In this document: piece by piece, positions 46,182 through 60,500 of the stretch
Numbering within the stretch: the stretch's first letter is position 1
Layout: each line of letters opens with the position of its first letter
Assembly (NCBI GenBank): GCA_003344405.1
Contig: NOWV01000007.1
Span: 124,001-188,000, forward strand
Source: Trichoplax sp. H2
Taxonomy: Eukaryota > Placozoa > Uniplacotomia > Trichoplacea
Direction of reading: 5' to 3'
Length of the DNA stretch: 64,000 nt
Notes under the pieces: generated by a model
What the model saw: only the letters and a program-made list of their open reading frames with translations
The model's database searches: none
Told to the model about the DNA's origin: nothing
Position numbers and translations under genes: made by a program

Positions 46182-49100
46182 ATGGGTTGTGGTAATTTAT
46201 CAAGGATATTATTAATTGTCTTCAATTTTATCTTTGTGGTAAGTTATAGATTACATGGTAAAATACGCATACTTCTTTAACGTTGGTAAATTGTCTTGCT
46301 TATTCCTTTCTTTAAAATTGAAAGGGCTATTCGTAACTTCTAAATCACTAAAAGTTATTATCACACAAGCTATTTATCGGTTTCTTCTAATATCCAAAGG
46401 AATAATTATTTAAAGATTCTAGATCATCGTTAAATTACACTCCTGCATAGATTATCGTAAATATCTATTTCTTTCAACATTTGAAATGAATATTAAAAAG
46501 TTCTAAATCATCGTTAGATACCGCTTAATGATAAAGTATTACGCAAATCAGTTCCTAAAATTCTCAAAAGATCATTTTTAAGTTCTAAAATCATCGTCAT
46601 ACAAGTATACTACTTTAATATTTCCTATCCTATTTATCCGTTTCTTTCAGTATTGAAACGATCGTCAAGTATAATTTTCATGTTCTCCATCTCATTCATC
46701 TATTCCTTCTATTATTTAAAAGAATTGTATAAAATTATCAGATGCTACTTAATCAGACTATACTATTTATATGTTTCTTCTAATGTTTAAAAGATGATTT
46801 GGAAGTTCTAAATTATCATCAAGTGCTACCTCCACATAAATTGATTTACTACATGTTTCTGTTAATACTAAAACGATAGCTTAAAAACTTCTAAATTGCC
46901 ACAAAATCCTACTTTAGATACATGATCATAGATTATAATAAAACGACCTTTTCCCTTTAAGATACTTTTCACCGTGATGGCATAGTTTGCTTACGATGGT
47001 ACAGCAAACTATCCAGTTTATCATCATTTAAAATTGAATTTTTTCTATCATAATGTTATTTTTTACTTAGAATAACGTGTCACTAAAAATTAAGCCACAT
47101 TGTAGTAGTTGAATTCACAGATTATGGTGATTTTTTCTGAATATGAGTATTTCATAGTATCTTCAATCATTCACATTCATCTCCATTGCAGTAATTTCAA
47201 ATTTCGGAAATAGCATTAATATCTGTATTACTAACATTTAGATTTGCTATTTTTGGTGCTATTGGTCCAATAAATCATAGCTACTATTATCGTGGTTTTC
47301 AATTCCTTACCCTAAGCTAATAGTATCTTGAGATACCATAAATTAAAATCTATCTGAAATCTAATCTAGCATAACTCTTTGGTATCTTATTGTTTAGCTA
47401 TTCTCACTAGTTATAATGTTCTTACTATGGAACTACAATGTAATTCATAAAAACTTTCGTCTTTAATGGTATCAATATAGTCAGTTTTAAGTAATCATAA
47501 TTGGGCATATCACAGGTATCTAACACTATGGATTAACTTTCAATTTTATCATACTGATTAAATTACACTCATCCGAAGGAGCACCAAGTAAAGATTTTCC
47601 TTCAGTCATTTCCTGCTGAATGTTGTACGTTAGTACATTATATAGTATAAGGTTCTTGAAATCTTCTTTCAAGCCGCTAGTAATATACGTAAATAGCTGA
47701 TAAAATTTGTGAAATTAATCACCATTTATCATTTCTATATCTTATTTAAAGATTTGTTTTCAAAAATTGGTGTTAAAGATTATAAATTTTGAATTTTAGC
47801 CATTTCTCTTTACTCTTAAGTTATTCAAATGTTACGGGATAAGGCCTAACCGGTCTAGGTTTTCCCTGATATGGCTTTTTCCTCGCAACATAGAGATTTT
47901 TTTTAAATTGGTCTTAAAAATTACAAATCTTTGAATCTTAAAACTTTTTTGTTTACTTTCTAAGTTATCCAATTATCACAGGATAAGGCGAACCAGGTTA
48001 GGTTTTCGCTGATGTAACCTTTTTCTATAACGCAAAACAGTACGAACAGCTAATTTCTTGTAGAAGGCCGCATTTAAAATGACTTTTACAAAGTAATTGG
48101 ATATTTTTAATTGAATCTTTGATATCAGAAAGGGCTTCATGGCACTTTTAAAGACTGTAATAGCTTAAAATTACTTTATTCTGACTTAGATTTTTTCATT
48201 TCTAAAGCATCTAAATTACTCAATCTCAATCTAATAGTAGATTCACTACTCGCGATAGTTTTAAAAAAAATGAGCGTATCATTTAATATTGGATATTCTT
48301 TTCTAATCGATAGACAGTTTTATAACATACAGAATTGATAAAACTGCTATTAAAAATCAATTGGATCAACCCATGACGCAATAGCCAATAATACTATAAC
48401 TTTGCTTTTATTTAAATCAGCTAAATGTTAGAATTAGCACAACTTCCTTCTATATTAACATTTTACCACGGTCACAGCCAAGTTGTGAAAGGTGGCTTAA
48501 TTAGTAAAAAAAAGTGGATTGTATAGTGATCTTACGAATTATAGGAATAATTAAAAAGCAACTGCAATATCCTATGTTATTAATATAGTTTAATCATACA
48601 ATTATCTTCTTATTACTTTTTACCTTCTCGATTGGAAAAGCTATAAAACTTGATTTCGCTTCCTTGATTAATTGATTAACTAATTGATTAGTGTTATAAG
48701 TTATGCTATTCCGTTATTCAAGCTTTAAATTTCAACACTGGACTGAAATTATTATTCACTTAGCGAAGCTTTGTTGCTGTACTTTAATTCAAATCTAATC
48801 ATACTGCACGAATTTATGACTTAAGATATTATACTATTTTTACACTCTTACAACAGTATACGTATACGCGTAAATACCCGATTAAATATTATTTGATATC
48901 ATTAATATGCTTGTACTTATTCCTTCTTACAAATTCTTCAATTAAATCATATTGTTAATATTGCCATAAGTAGAATATGAAAGTTACTTGAAATAGGTTT
49001 CCAGCTTGTTTCTTATTCTTATTACCAATATCAGCAAGTAACATAATTCTTTACGTAATTTAATTAAGCGGCCTGCAGCGGATATCTTAAAATATTACTG

Positions 49101-52029
49101 ATGTCTAATGAGATAATTTCATTGTGTTGAGATTGGCTGCGTTTAAGGAATTAATACTACATAATAAAATTAGCTATTGCAAATCTCCTACAATTTGAGT
49201 CTAGTTTGATAACTTTATTTTATTTTAATGACGCCTACAATTAAGAATTTAATGTTACATTTAATAAACTAAGCTAAGGGCAAATCTTGGATTTAATTTA
49301 TTATACTGTATTTCAGACTTGTAAAGAATGATTGTAATTGACATGCTATCATTAGATCAATTGCTCAATCTGCAGTAGATCTTTACTTCCTGAATGTAAT
49401 TTTAATGATTTTATTTGTTCCAAGACTGCTTACGATCAAGATAATAGTCTTACTAATATTTAATTAGCTAATCTGGTATAAACCTTTTCGGATATGAGTC
49501 TAATTTGATCTTTTCATTTTATATTTAAATTTAAATTTATTAAAATTTAGGAAATAATTTACACCCTATTTTTGCATATTTCTTTCGCAGTTATCCGGTT
49601 TCGCGGTGATCGGTTTGGCGGGATATAACCTCGCTACCTACTGGGATATAGCAACAATTGCTGCGGATAGCGCAGTTACTATCGGAACTATTCTCTTGCT
49701 TACTGCTGGTATTATCACCACTCTAGCTGGCATATTAGGCTTTTGTGGTTCACTTAATCGGCATCCAGGAATGCTACTTGGAGTATGTTATAACAAAATC
49801 ACACTTCTGTCATAACTGACAGTACTGTAGTTTAATTTAATGAATTCTTTTAAGATTTATGATTGGAACCTAATTAAGCTAACAGTCGAATTCACTGGTA
49901 GGCAAAGTGTAATAGCATATCTCCACCATTATTAACATTTACAATGGATTATATTATATTATCTTTTTAGTTTTTTATCCTATTGCTTTTAATATTTGGA
50001 TTTGAAGTAGCTGCCGGAATTTATACGGTTGTGCATCGCCAAGAGGTATTATAATCCTTAAACTTTATCAATTACTAGACTGCCAATTGCAAAGTCATAA
50101 TCTCTTAATTTATTAATTTCAACTAGGTAATAGATGCATTAAGGACTAAATTATCTAACGATATTCAAAATAAATATACACCTAACAATCTGGGTATTCA
50201 AAGAGGACTCAATGCAATTCAAACTCAGGTAAACAAGTTTTACAATCTAAAGATAATTTGTGTACACCATTAGCTCTGTATACAAGTTAATGGACGGCAT
50301 AAAATTTAACTTATTAAACCTAAATATCCATGATTAAAAGAATTACAGCTTACAAGTTACCTAACGGACTGTTTTCGTTAATTCCACATTATTTACTAGT
50401 TTTACAAGAATTACATACTGTATGCTAAAGTTACAATATCCAAGATAAAACTAATCGATCTTGAGTTGGACCAGATTTAGCGAATTATTTATTCATTGAA
50501 CCAAATAAGTGCAAACAAAAGCTGAAGTAACTTCCTATAAATCATGTTGGCATCGTAGAATCTAGAGATATAGATCATGCTACCGTAACTGTATGAACAT
50601 TTTCACTAATGCTACTATAAGAATATAAGATGAGTGAATTTACAAGATCATAAATAGGATAAATACTGACCGTACTTAAATATATGATTACACGCCAAAT
50701 GCCCAAATTTGTAGACATAGCTAAGATTATCTAAATTCTTCATGGTTGAAACTGTAAACAAATTCATTTCCGATCTTTACTATACTGTATGCAAGGTAGC
50801 TTACATATCTAAAATACTATCGCACTAAATTGCATCAGATCATGTGCCGTGCGAAATTTCCAGATTCCAGATAGAATAGAGCTTACTTGAATTTGTACAC
50901 ATATAAAAAGTAATATAAAGGTTGGCATTAATAATGTTAAAACGGAATTGATAAATACTGCATATATATATGCTTTATGCAAAGGAAATCAAATTTTTGT
51001 AAATTTTATTCATTCTGCATGCATCATGTGATATTAATATTTGCAATTAAATCCGAATAAAAATATTTAGATGACTTTTAATCGCATTAATTTAATATAA
51101 TAAGTATTGTGTGCACACGCTTATCCTCCTCCTAATATTTTATGAAGTCTCTAAATTCATTTCGCGATATAGTTTAAATGCTGTGGCTCCAGTAACTATA
51201 CCGATTGGGCAAGATCAACCTGGGGTGCCGGTAAAACTATCGCTTATCCAGTACCTGATTCTTGTTGCAAAGTTTACGTTCCAGGTTGCGGATTAGATGA
51301 AGTACAAAGAGGTGGTGCAAATCTAACCGGAATAAACCTGAATGTAAGTATGACAAACTTTCGTATACCAAATGAATAAAAGTTTTGGGAAATAGTAAGG
51401 GTAAATGAATTTAAAAATCGCACAATGTCCAATCAATAGGGTTGCGTTCAATCAGTTTCTAATACAATATCAGAAAATGCCTACATTATTTTGGGAGTTG
51501 GTGTCGGTATTGGTGCCTTGCAGGTAAATAGTCACTTCAAACGTTCTAGATATTGTTATTCTTGCTATTTATCACTTTATGATAAAGTTGATAAGATTCG
51601 CTGATATCGCTGAAGTCTTTGTTATAGTCGTAATATACTGTACACATTATTATTCTAACGAGCACATATCACTGTTATACTATTTTTAATATAGCGTAAG
51701 AACAATACGCATCAATTTAGTCCTATAACCAAATATAACCAAATTATAAATAATTAAGTCTATTACTACAGCGAATGCACCGTAAACTTAAAAATAGTTA
51801 ATGCTATATGTATACAGTTACATGTATTGTAAAGATAAAGTTATTCTGAGTTGATACGCTACTAAATACGTATATCGATAAATTCTATCTCTTATAAATG
51901 TTAATGAAAAATTGTTATAACAACTTGATTGTAAATTTTTCGTTCGCTTTTCAACGTTCTCTTTTACAGATCTTCGGTATGGTTTGTTCCATGATTTTAT
52001 ATTGCGACTTAAAAGAAGATAAAGATTAA
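46182..52029 (+). CDS. Tetraspanin (Tsp3), complete, 246 aa
   Basis: Seven phase-0 exons: 46182-46238, 49591-49782, 49971-50045, 50127-50228, 51173-51343, 51440-51523, 51970-52029 (stop TAA). Exon 1, MGCGNLSRILLIVFNFIFV, carries N-terminal cysteine in a palmoylation-like position next to TM1, as is common in the family. It joins LSGFAVIGLAGYNL across a 3.35 kb intron full of diverged repeats. TM2 ends with ILGFCGSLN, a typical TM2/inner-loop junction. The large loop has FKCCGSSNYTDW (CCG 145-147), PVPDSCC, GCG and GCV, six cysteines, and an N-glycosylation site at NYT. The protein ends in CDLKEDKD. The assigned first exon depends on phase and pattern match; no other ATG exon upstream fits. 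Closest in sequence to Tsp4 and Tsp5. Confidence 0.92.
46370..46925. repeat. Diverged minisatellite in Tsp3 intron 1
   Basis: About six degenerate units of roughly 80-140 bp. Each contains a TTTCTTYTAATATTTAAAAG-like block followed by AAGTTCTAAATCATCGT and a variable filler. Unit starts are near 46378, 46470, 46550, 46634, 46772 and 46856. The units have drifted, so this is an old array. Confidence 0.7.
47764..48040. repeat. 141-bp diverged tandem duplication in Tsp3 intron 1
   Basis: Unit 1 is 47764-47904 and unit 2 is 47905-48040. Shared blocks include AAATTGGTSTTAAARATTA, a GGATAAGGC core and GGTTTTCSCTGAT. Identity is clearly above chance, with many substitutions. Confidence 0.8.
49591..49782 (+). 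other. Tsp3 TM1-TM2 exon
   Basis: Second exon of Tsp3, given separately because it anchors the model. It is open across 64 codons and is flanked by TTTCGCAG and GTATGT. Confidence 0.92.
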
Positions 52030-54062
52030 CCTACTAAATATTCGTGTTTGAAAAAGAACATGGATAATACGCATTACTTATTAAGTATAAATTAACTTAG
52101 TATTCGTATAAAATAATGTCATTTTGTTTTAAATTACATCGACGAAAACATTTGGAGATTTATAAACTCCAAAGTTAATTCACATTCTATTAATTAATCA
52201 TTACATTTCGATATCTAGCATGATTACAAGTAACGAAATTTTTTATGTATAGTATCATTTCAGTTGAAATTTCGTCTCTGGTTAAACTTGTCATTATACC
52301 GTAGCTTTTCCTCCCCTACATTGCAATAAGTGTCGTTTTTATCTTATATGTTGATAGAAAAATTAATTCTAGAATAAAGATTACCTATAAATAGTCGAAT
52401 TATATCTTCTAGAGCAACTATGCAGTACCATATGACTCGATTTGATAAGCTGTTATTCAATGCTTTTAGCTTATACTACTATCATCATATGCATTTAATT
52501 AGTTATAAACCTTCGGATCGTACCAATTTCCTAGAATTCTGAGTGGATATAGAGTATGATCTGATCGTAATCATCCTTTTTTATTTCCTAGTAAAATTAT
52601 CGTAATACTTGATTAGCTGCGGATTTTTAAATAATGTCCGCTTGTTAACATTTTAAAGCAATTACTTATCTTGGATGCGGTAAGCTTTTTGTCCAAGAAA
52701 TGATACTTGCTTCTACAGTATGATAATAATCTTAAATGTTTAATTAGCTATAGATTGTTCCATTATAATCTTTTTTATCACTTTAAAGTAATTATGTAAA
52801 TTGATAATGATAAAATTTATGTCCAAAAATGATTTTCACTTGCAGTATGATTCTTTATATGTTAGCTATGAACTATCGGATAATATCGTATCCATCTATC
52901 AAATTTTTAAAATAACTATTTAGCTGGATTGATAGTCTTTATTTCAAGTATATTATAGAGCCGACAAATTGTATCTATGTTTAAATCTTATCGATCAAAC
53001 CTTAATCTTGAAATGAAATAAAGCTAGACTAAAAAGAATTACAATAAAATAAATTAGAACATGGATTGTCCAGTTTCAGTGCTTTTTTGCTTGCTATGAT
53101 GATAGAAAATTTAAACTGCGTATAGTTTTTAACTTTCTTATAAGTAAATTAAATTCTTGTTAGACGTAAAATCAAAGAAAATAGAATAAAGCACACTCAA
53201 GAACTCAAGCTGCTCCACATTATATTTCTAGTATAGATACGGTATCAGTGCATTTTCTCGTTCGCGATGGTTCCCGTAAATGGTTTACTAAGTAGAATAT
53301 TTCAGTATACGCGTATGCTGTGTAGGCTATGCTATAATAACCTACCGTAAGTCACACTTTATTTCACTATAACGATTTGGTTATTTATTTTTTCTTATAA
53401 TGAGAAACTATTAAAAATCTTCTCATTGGCTATGAATAGATGTATAAATTTATATTAGTCAGCAGTGAGAAGAACAACCATTAAGTGTAAGCACAGTACA
53501 TGGTGCTCTTTCAACAGAAATTATTTTTATGTTCTTCGTGACAGGATTACGAGGTGAGAAACCATCCTTTCAGTACAAATTCATCCAGATTACCTTTTAT
53601 TTATTTTTAACTAATAACAATACTAGCACAGTAGAAGTAATAAAGCACTGCTATGATAGATTACAGAAAATGCCTACCACTCAAATTAAGATACAAACAT
53701 GTAATGATGTTTGATTGTTTAAAAACGTCTTAATGATTAAAACAATATTAGTACTACAAGTCAATTGTAGTTACACATTGATTGAATTGCACATAACAAG
53801 ATGAATATAGATATACTGTACATGTTATGAAAGCTACAATTTGTCATACTTAATACAGGAAAATTCCTACAGTCAATTTTTATACTGTAAACTTCTCAAC
53901 AATAACATGTACAGTATTACTTTTCGGATTGATAAGGGTACAATAATTTTGATTACGATGAACAGGTTAAAGGATGAATTAGTTAAATAAAAGCTAAAGG
54001 TAGCAAGGGGCGTACACAAAATTATAATTCTACTTATGTTTAATTATGATTTCAATACTGGA
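52030..54062. other. Intergenic region between convergent Tsp3 and Tsp4
   Basis: Holds both 3' UTRs. A plus-strand AATAAA at 52373-52378 could serve Tsp3. A 61-codon frame at 53529-53714 has no splice support. TGTACAGTA-like words recur near 53814 and 53909. Confidence 0.55.
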
Positions 54063-57000
54063 TCAATCATTTTTTATGCTATTGCATAAGATTACCCCGA
54101 AGATAAAACCAAGGATCTATAATTGAAAATAATTACATATAGATTTCTAGATTAATTGAAGACATATTAATAAGTGCAGTTATTATATAAATCATAGTTG
54201 TATAAAATATTTTCATCCATGAGTTATGAAATGAAATATTAAGAAGTAAAATTTATGTGATTGCCAATAGATGCAGCTAGAGAAATGGTCGCATAATCGG
54301 TCAAATTAAGACACCTAAAATGTTTGTTACTGAACGTTATGATGCTTCTACTAAAAGTCACTAAATATTTTGAAATATGTAATGTAGCTATAGTCGATCA
54401 ATTACTTCTTCCTATCTTTACATTTACTTGTTGACTAACTTTAAGAACATAACACACCTGCACGACACCAACACCAATACCAATGCCTAGAAGAATGCTT
54501 GCATTATCGGATGCAAGAGTTTGCAATTTGGCAAGGCAACCCTGTAGATAGGAAAGTAGATAGTTAATATCTATCTGGAACGATATGTCTAAAAAGCAAA
54601 TTTCTTGATGATCTCTGATATTAGTATAGTTATGATAAGATATACGAAAACATTTTCAATTTGTGGTGTCTACTAACTGTTGTATAGATGTTATTGGTGG
54701 TGGAATAAGTATAACCACAGCTGGCAGTGGCCGAAACATTGGAACGACAGCAAGAATCAGGGACAGGGTAGGTAACCGTCGACACTGCGGAAACGTTGCC
54801 ATACCATGATGTACCCCTCCACTCTGTATAATTGTGGACAGCACAACAGGACAGCTGAAATGCGATCAACAGTTCGATTAATTGGACATTTTAATCAATT
54901 TAATGCTAATATCATCACAATTATAGTAATAGACAAATAGATGAATTGTACAACATAAGTATAGCTAATTTAACACTATCGTTATAATTATGGCTTGAAA
55001 GCAGTAAATCTATGAAGCAGCTAATCTTACTCTTTCATACATATATCACGAATAATCAAAACTATAGTAATAAATTATTGAAAATTAAGGATTAAAAGCT
55101 ATCGATCAATCATTGCAGTATTTGATTTTCAAAGACTCTTATAGTTATTTTCAATGACTTATACAATCTTCGCTACTATTAATTAGAAAATTTTAATTTA
55201 AATATTTTAGTATTTGATTATGAGACAAAATGTGGTCCATAGTTTACCCCAGATTGAATGGTATTAAAGGCTGTTTGAGTAGTTGGTGTGTTGTAGTAGG
55301 TTGCCAAATCAGAATTAAGCCTAGATGTTAGATTTGTGGTAATCTAAATTGATAATTTAAAAAAGTGAAGAAATGAATTTCTAGTCACAATGAAACAGCA
55401 GTATGCAATCAAAGCATAAATCCAATTCAAATTCTTTTAAAGCTATCTTTTCTTCTTTACTAACCAAATCACGATTGACATAAGCATAAACTCCGCCAGC
55501 AATTTCTAATACGATGATAACGAATAGGATGATGAGGTACTATTTAAAAGGTCAGTAAGAGATAAGTGAAACTTTTAATATCAAATCTAATTATAACTAA
55601 TGAAGCTTTTTTTCGAGGTATAAACCCTAATCAAACATGGTGACCAAAACTTAAATTGACTTACACTTGTTAAACACCATCTCTTTCTCTTGTTAGCACC
55701 GCAGCATCCAAATCCGCTGCAGATGAAGGTTACAATACCAGCTACCATCAGTAAAATCACACCTGGAAGAATTAATCCAGAACTTCCCAAAGCGGTTGTA
55801 ATAGTTGTGCCGGAAACAACCAAAACATAGATCGCTAAACCGATCATTGCACCACCGCATAGCTATAGATAAAAAATATATAATAATAAATGCCCAACAT
55901 TAATTCAATGTGCGGTAGTTTATTAATTATTTTATTATTAGCGAGTTTGTACATCACAGAGAAAGATGGTTTACTTGTAGACTAGCCTTAAATTTGATTC
56001 ACTTTTGTCTAAGTTATAAAACACGAAATGTTTTCTGTGGAGCAATTTTTGATAAGTCTTTAATGAAATTGTAACTAATAGAATGATGCAGTAAAGTTCA
56101 GAAATGTAATTATTGCCTATCAAGTAATTCCGGACTGCAGTAATTGATAGTTTCAATACTAGAGACAGTAAGGAGAATTTAACCGAAAATGATATATTAA
56201 GGCAAAATTTAATTGCTTCAAATGGGATTTTCTTATCAAATCTCATCAAAACTTAATGTTGATTACTAATACTGGATATAGTTCTCTAATTAATAAGAAA
56301 GTTAAAACGTTTTAATTGACTGTATAAATTTTAATGCTTACTTATACCAGTGTCATCGTCAACTTAGTTTAGATCAAGTAATAAAAAAGAAGGCAGCCTC
56401 TCTTAGTATTGAAAATATTGGAAGTATATACCGTTAGATCGATACATGATAAACGATTTCTTGAAATAAATGAAGTCATTAACTCGCTAGAGTAGGCATA
56501 TCTGATTTACTCTTGACATAAGTTTATCAATGGTATGATATAAACATTTCTGAAGAGCCATGTACAAATAATTATATGACTATGATGAGCATAAAATTTG
56601 GTGCCATAATATATATTAGAAGTTCTGACTTTGTTATAATTAAAAATAAAACTGTGCGCTATTACGTATAGTTACTGCGTATAGTTTAATTGAGTTACAT
56701 CCCCTGGATTATATATCAAATGTAAGATTAAATTTTATAACTATAAGCATTAAATGATCAAGATAAATATACAGCCATTTTATTGAAGCAGAATAATATA
56801 CTGAAAATTTAAACTATTTGCGATGATGAAATTTTAAGGAAGTAATATTCAAATTATCATTGGATTAGGCTTGTTCGCCGATTTATTTCTGGTAATTAAT
56901 AATTGTAGAATGGATACTAATATTTATCATGTTCAATTTCCTTATGCGTGATAAAAACAATCATGTGCTAAGCTTACTTCATGAGAAGTCAAGGATTATA

Positions 57001-57550
57001 CATATGTTTTGGCACGATGAAAATTTTTCTACGGTAGTGCCATTCCCGCAGTAGTCATTATTTATTTTACACGTATGTATCGCTTATAACTTCGTTACTT
57101 TTCTAATAAATTTAGATTAATCATTCTCAAGTGTAATAAGGTATGAAAACAAGACAAATTAAACAAGCCTATAGGGATGTCAATAATATTAAAGTGAGAG
57201 TAATTTAGGGCTTGTCATTACAGCATCGAATAGATTAATTAGCTAAGAAATTGACAGAATAATATTAATAATATCCGCTTATCCCTGAACATATTTTACG
57301 ATATTGAATTTACTTTTCATCTTAAAAACATGAAACGCCATGGCGAACTACTATAGCTGATTACTGATCAATTGAATTATTGATATTTCTTGCATTTATT
57401 TTTCAGTAAATAGCTCCACAAATACAGGCTGTCCATTGCATTATCAGGTAAGTTAATGGTAGAAAGTTAAGAATGAAATCAATAACTTACAAAGAAGATG
57501 GTGTTGAGGACGATTAAAATAATACGAACAAGATCACCACAGTCAGCCAT
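54063..57550 (-). CDS. Tetraspanin (Tsp4) with CCA in place of CCG, 247 aa
   Basis: Seven phase-0 exons on the complement, in coding order: 57491-57550, 55665-55862, 55465-55539, 55248-55343, 54678-54854, 54458-54541, 54063-54116 (stop TGA). Exon 1 reads MADCGDLVRIILIVLNTIFF, close in pattern to Tsp3 exon 1. Exon 2 starts LCGGAMIGLAIYVL and holds TM2; exon 3 is TM3 (LIILFVIIVLEIAGGVYAY). In the large loop the family-defining CCG is read as Cys146-Cys147-Ala148 (SCCAVHNYTEW). PVPDSCC, a following cysteine and GC at the start of exon 6 are present. TM4 ends with a very short tail, CNSIKND. Two donors, after exons 3 and 5, are GTTAGT instead of GTAAGT-like; both junctions are fixed by phase and by the neighbouring family members. 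Otherwise the gene looks intact and functional. Confidence 0.9.
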
Positions 57551-60500
57551 ATTGAATCAATTCAATTTTTAGCTACGGTCCAGCCGTCAAGGATTAGAGC
57601 AGAAAATATGAAATAAACACAGTCGGTGTTGAAGAATGAAGGAAAATCTATGTTTGTTCGAACGCTAACAGACTATATATATAATAGTATTTGAAATTTG
57701 TTAATAAACTTAGGACCTCTGTTATAATGTAGAAAGGACCTGAAACGATTGATTTATTTTATTAATTTTAACTCGTTGCTAAGATATGCCTCAATCAACA
57801 CATCGAATTGACGTAAGCTAGACCATTATCACCATAGTAACGTGATGTGACGTCATAGCGTCCCAATCAGATAATTCCACTATTTAAATATAGTATCTAA
57901 ATGTGTCATTCCAATGGAAACTCCCTCCATTTCATTCATTTTTCTACTAGAAGATTGGATATTACTATTGTAATTAAAATCTAGTTTGAATTACATTTGA
58001 ATGGATAATGGATATCATAATTTAATCTATAAGAATGACAATTTGTTCATGGGCTAACGTCACGTTATATATAAATTTTGTATTATGTTATTCAGCTAGA
58101 CAAAGGTAGTGAACAAACTTGCTTATCTAATTACGATAGAATTGGCCCTACTAATTAACACTAACAATTCGTGCTGACGATTAAGTAAGGTTTATGATTT
58201 ATTCTCTTACTTTGAAATTTGTTTTTTGAATCTTAAATTAATTTTCTGTCATGAGGACGCGATGGAAAACTATTCTGAATTCAAATCGCTATTTAAGCTG
58301 ATAATGATAATCCTGCTTAAAATAACTCAAATTAAGATACCAGAAAAATTCTTTTAAATATCAATCTAATTGATTAACTTATAATGGTAGCATTATTATA
58401 GGTTCACTCTTTGAACAAGGGCTTCTTTGATTTATCATCGATCAGTAGATATGAGGGATGAAAAGTATACTAGTTAATACATAAAATGATTAGATTAAAT
58501 GATCAACTAGAAGCGAGTAAGATTAAATAATCTATACACTTTACTAGGCTTCGCTACAGTTATATTAATAGCATTAGATATACATTTGACATCTGGAATA
58601 GTTAATTTATGTGCTTATTTAAAAGAAACTTCGCAAGTAACAAGTTAAACGTCATATTATACACTATTTAATGACGATTTTCATCCAGTATTTATTAAAT
58701 AGTATCCATCTTAAAAGTACATCTTTACCCTTCTATCACATTTAAATATGAGCATTTCATGCATAAGATTTACAACTTAAGATTTAATAATAATTTATTT
58801 TGCACATTATGTTCTACAAAATCGACTCGCGTACTAGAATGAACGCAAAATAATAAGTTCGTCTAAAGCCTGCTGATAATTATACGTATACCATTTGATA
58901 ATCAAACTGTTGCAATAACGTATGCGTTAGACATAAATATTTGTTATTAAATGTATCAGTCGATTGAATTATGGATGATTATTTAATATATCTCATACGA
59001 TATTTGATGATGAAGAAAATCAGGTACTAAAAAAATGTCATAATTTCAGAACCTTACCGGATATGATTTGATGCAGTTATTTACGCTTTTAGAGCTAAAT
59101 ATGTTTGCTAGGGTAATACGAATGGTAACGGATATTGTGGGAGCTTTAGCTTTCAATTTTTACATCTGCTTTATTACTATATTTAATTATCCGCTCTAAT
59201 TGCTCTGCATTATCGCTCTCTACTTTGTTCTATAAGCTTTAAAATAATGTGTAATAAAAGTGGAATACCTGTAATTAAATTTTAAAGTAATAAATCATCG
59301 CTCAAAGATGTACTGTAATATTGTATACCGTTTATTTATAATTTTGCGTACAAAATTGGATTTGAATCTGATTTTGATTTCCTAACCATTGCCGTAGTAT
59401 TTGGAAACGAATATTTTATTTATTTATAAATAATACCTTCCTACATATTGAATCTTGATGCCACGAAAGTAGTAAATTAATTTTACTATATCATAAAGGG
59501 AAGTAAACTTGCTAGACACCCACGCATTTATGCATTGCCTGATTTGCTTTTATTTATTTTTAGTGAGCCGCATGTGTCATTCTCTCATTTACTGTAGGAT
59601 ATTATATTTTGGCTAGATAAAATAGTAAAGTAAGAATGATTACATCGTCTTTAATAACATTCTGAATTTTTGTTGCCTACGGTAGACTCTGTTGGAAAAT
59701 ATATATGGAGGAGGAAGAATAATGCGTTATGATCACTATGATGGAACAATCTAAAACCCTGCAGTCCTGAAATGATTATTAAGCTTATAAGCGCTTTAAA
59801 TAATACAATGATAAATACTATGTAAATGGTGTAAATACTGGTATAAAAATGTATGCAAAATTATGGACGTACAGTAACGTATAATAATGTTATGCCATTA
59901 TTCCATAAAGTATTAAAATGATGCTAGCATTTGTGACTATAGCAAACAGTATCAGAGATTATTTCTATTAAGAAAGATACAGTACATACCTCTGATTACT
60001 GTATATCAATAACGCACATTTACAATTGATTTAAGTATTTTTTCATTTTCTTTTCTATTTACAAATGGTCATGCGCTATTTCATAATGTAATGATGGTTT
60101 CTATACTGATAATAAAAATCGTTTAAGGCTATTGATGCAAAATTATTCATATAAATTGAATTACTGAATGCTGTTGAAACAATTCAATTTAAGCAGCCAA
60201 GAGCAGTCAAACGATACTTAGCTGATGTCTTACGTTGATAATACACTAGTTCAATTCTTGTATTAATAGCTTGCTTAATTTTTCTATGCTTTAATGCAAG
60301 AGTAACTTTTTCATCATTTAGGAGATTCTATCTCGAAAATAATTTATCGTTTATCAGACACAAATTAGCTTTTTATTTATTTGATAGCTTAATAATTAGA
60401 GCTAGACCAGTCAGAGGTTCGGTTCGAACCGCTTACAAACCGATTAAAGTCAGTTTATCCGGCTCGGTTCTCTAGGTTCCTTGCGCTGGTTCGGTTCAGG

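Noticed and set aside
46370-46925. CRISPR-like spaced repeats
   Set aside because: The units are degenerate and spacing is irregular, and the window is eukaryotic with introns. It is a diverged minisatellite.
54656-54844. 62-codon minus frame overlapping Tsp4 exon 5
   Set aside because: Out-of-frame shadow of the large-loop exon.
55971-56249. 92-codon minus frame
   Set aside because: Located in intron 1 of Tsp4; hydrophobic AT-rich translation without splice partners or recognisable motif.
60414-60440. Possible tRNA because of GGTTCGAACC
   Set aside because: Only a T-arm-like word is present; no A-box, anticodon arm or acceptor pairing is found around it.
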